From the NCBI GenBank assembly GCA_947000775.1, contig CAMQGK010000334.1:1800001-1864000 (forward strand): a stretch of 64,000 nucleotides of DNA, written 5' to 3'. Origin of the DNA: Pterois miles (lineage: Eukaryota > Chordata > Actinopteri > Perciformes > Scorpaenidae). The translations under genes and the position numbers were made by a program. The notes beneath the pieces are model-generated. The model did no database searches. It was given only the letters and a program-made list of their open reading frames with translations, and had not been told where the DNA came from. The stretch's first letter is position 1; each line of letters starts with the position of its first letter. Below, piece by piece: positions 63,804 through 64,000 of the stretch.

Positions 63804-64000
63804 AGTCATAGTATAGCATGTCGAAAAAAACACAGTATAGGATGTCGAAAAAGTGGTAGTATAGCATGTAGAGTAAAAATTAACGGGTAGCATGTCGACA
63901 GAAGTCATAGTATAGCATGTCGAAAAAATTCAGTTAGCATGTCGAAAAAAGTCATAGTATTGTATATAGAAAAAAACGCCACAGTATAGTAAGTCGAATA
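63804..64000. repeat. Minisatellite with unit 'agtatagcatgtcgaaaaa'
   Basis: At least seven diverged units of about 20-27 bp, each with a 'ag-a-gtcga' core (for example agtatagcatgtcgaaaaa, agtataggatgtcgaaaaag, gtagcatgtcgacagaag). The array continues beyond the window. Confidence 0.85.

Noticed and set aside
63804..64000. CRISPR-like array
   Set aside because: Units are contiguous and diverged without unique spacers, in a vertebrate genome; it is a minisatellite.

Overview
This window is from a ray-finned fish nuclear genome, most likely a percomorph teleost. The evidence is one vertebrate gene with GT-AG introns, many (CA)n/(TG)n tracts, tRNA-derived SINEs, and numerous short inverted-repeat DNA transposons (hAT, PIF/Harbinger and TTAA-flanked types). 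No bacterial-style gene organisation is present.

The only protein-coding gene I can support is a Groucho/TLE corepressor on the + strand, best matched to TLE1. It has 20 coding exons from the ATG at 27927 to the TAA at 53856. Every junction keeps phase, and the joined product is 774 residues with the longest exon 7 acceptor (human TLE1, from memory, is 770). All five family regions are present: Q tetramerisation, GP, CcN (NLS KKRKV plus a CK2-type acidic serine stretch), SP, and a seven-bladed WD40 domain. The WD40 residues known to contact WRPW/eh1 peptides line up.

Layout: 1-26,850 has no gene I can support. It holds transposon copies and remnants, simple repeats and unassigned unique sequence. 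26,850-27,926 is a CpG-dense promoter and a long 5' UTR. 27,927-53,856 is the TLE1 gene; introns 4, 6, 8 and 13 are large and repeat-bearing, while introns 5, 11 and 17 are under 140 bp. 53,857 to about 56,120 is the probable 3' UTR. 56,400-64,000 is gene-free flank with two SINEs, hAT-like elements, a 19-bp perfect hairpin, (TA)n and (CA)n tracts, and a minisatellite running off the end.

Points worth a second look are a 17-nt microexon, a triple-AG tandem acceptor, opposed CA/TG tracts in introns 6 and 8, a hAT element nested inside an older TTAA-flanked element (with uninterrupted copies elsewhere for comparison), and a dispersed repeat segment inside the putative 3' UTR. I found no previously undescribed biological system; the window reads as one conserved developmental corepressor gene in transposon-rich, gene-poor surroundings.
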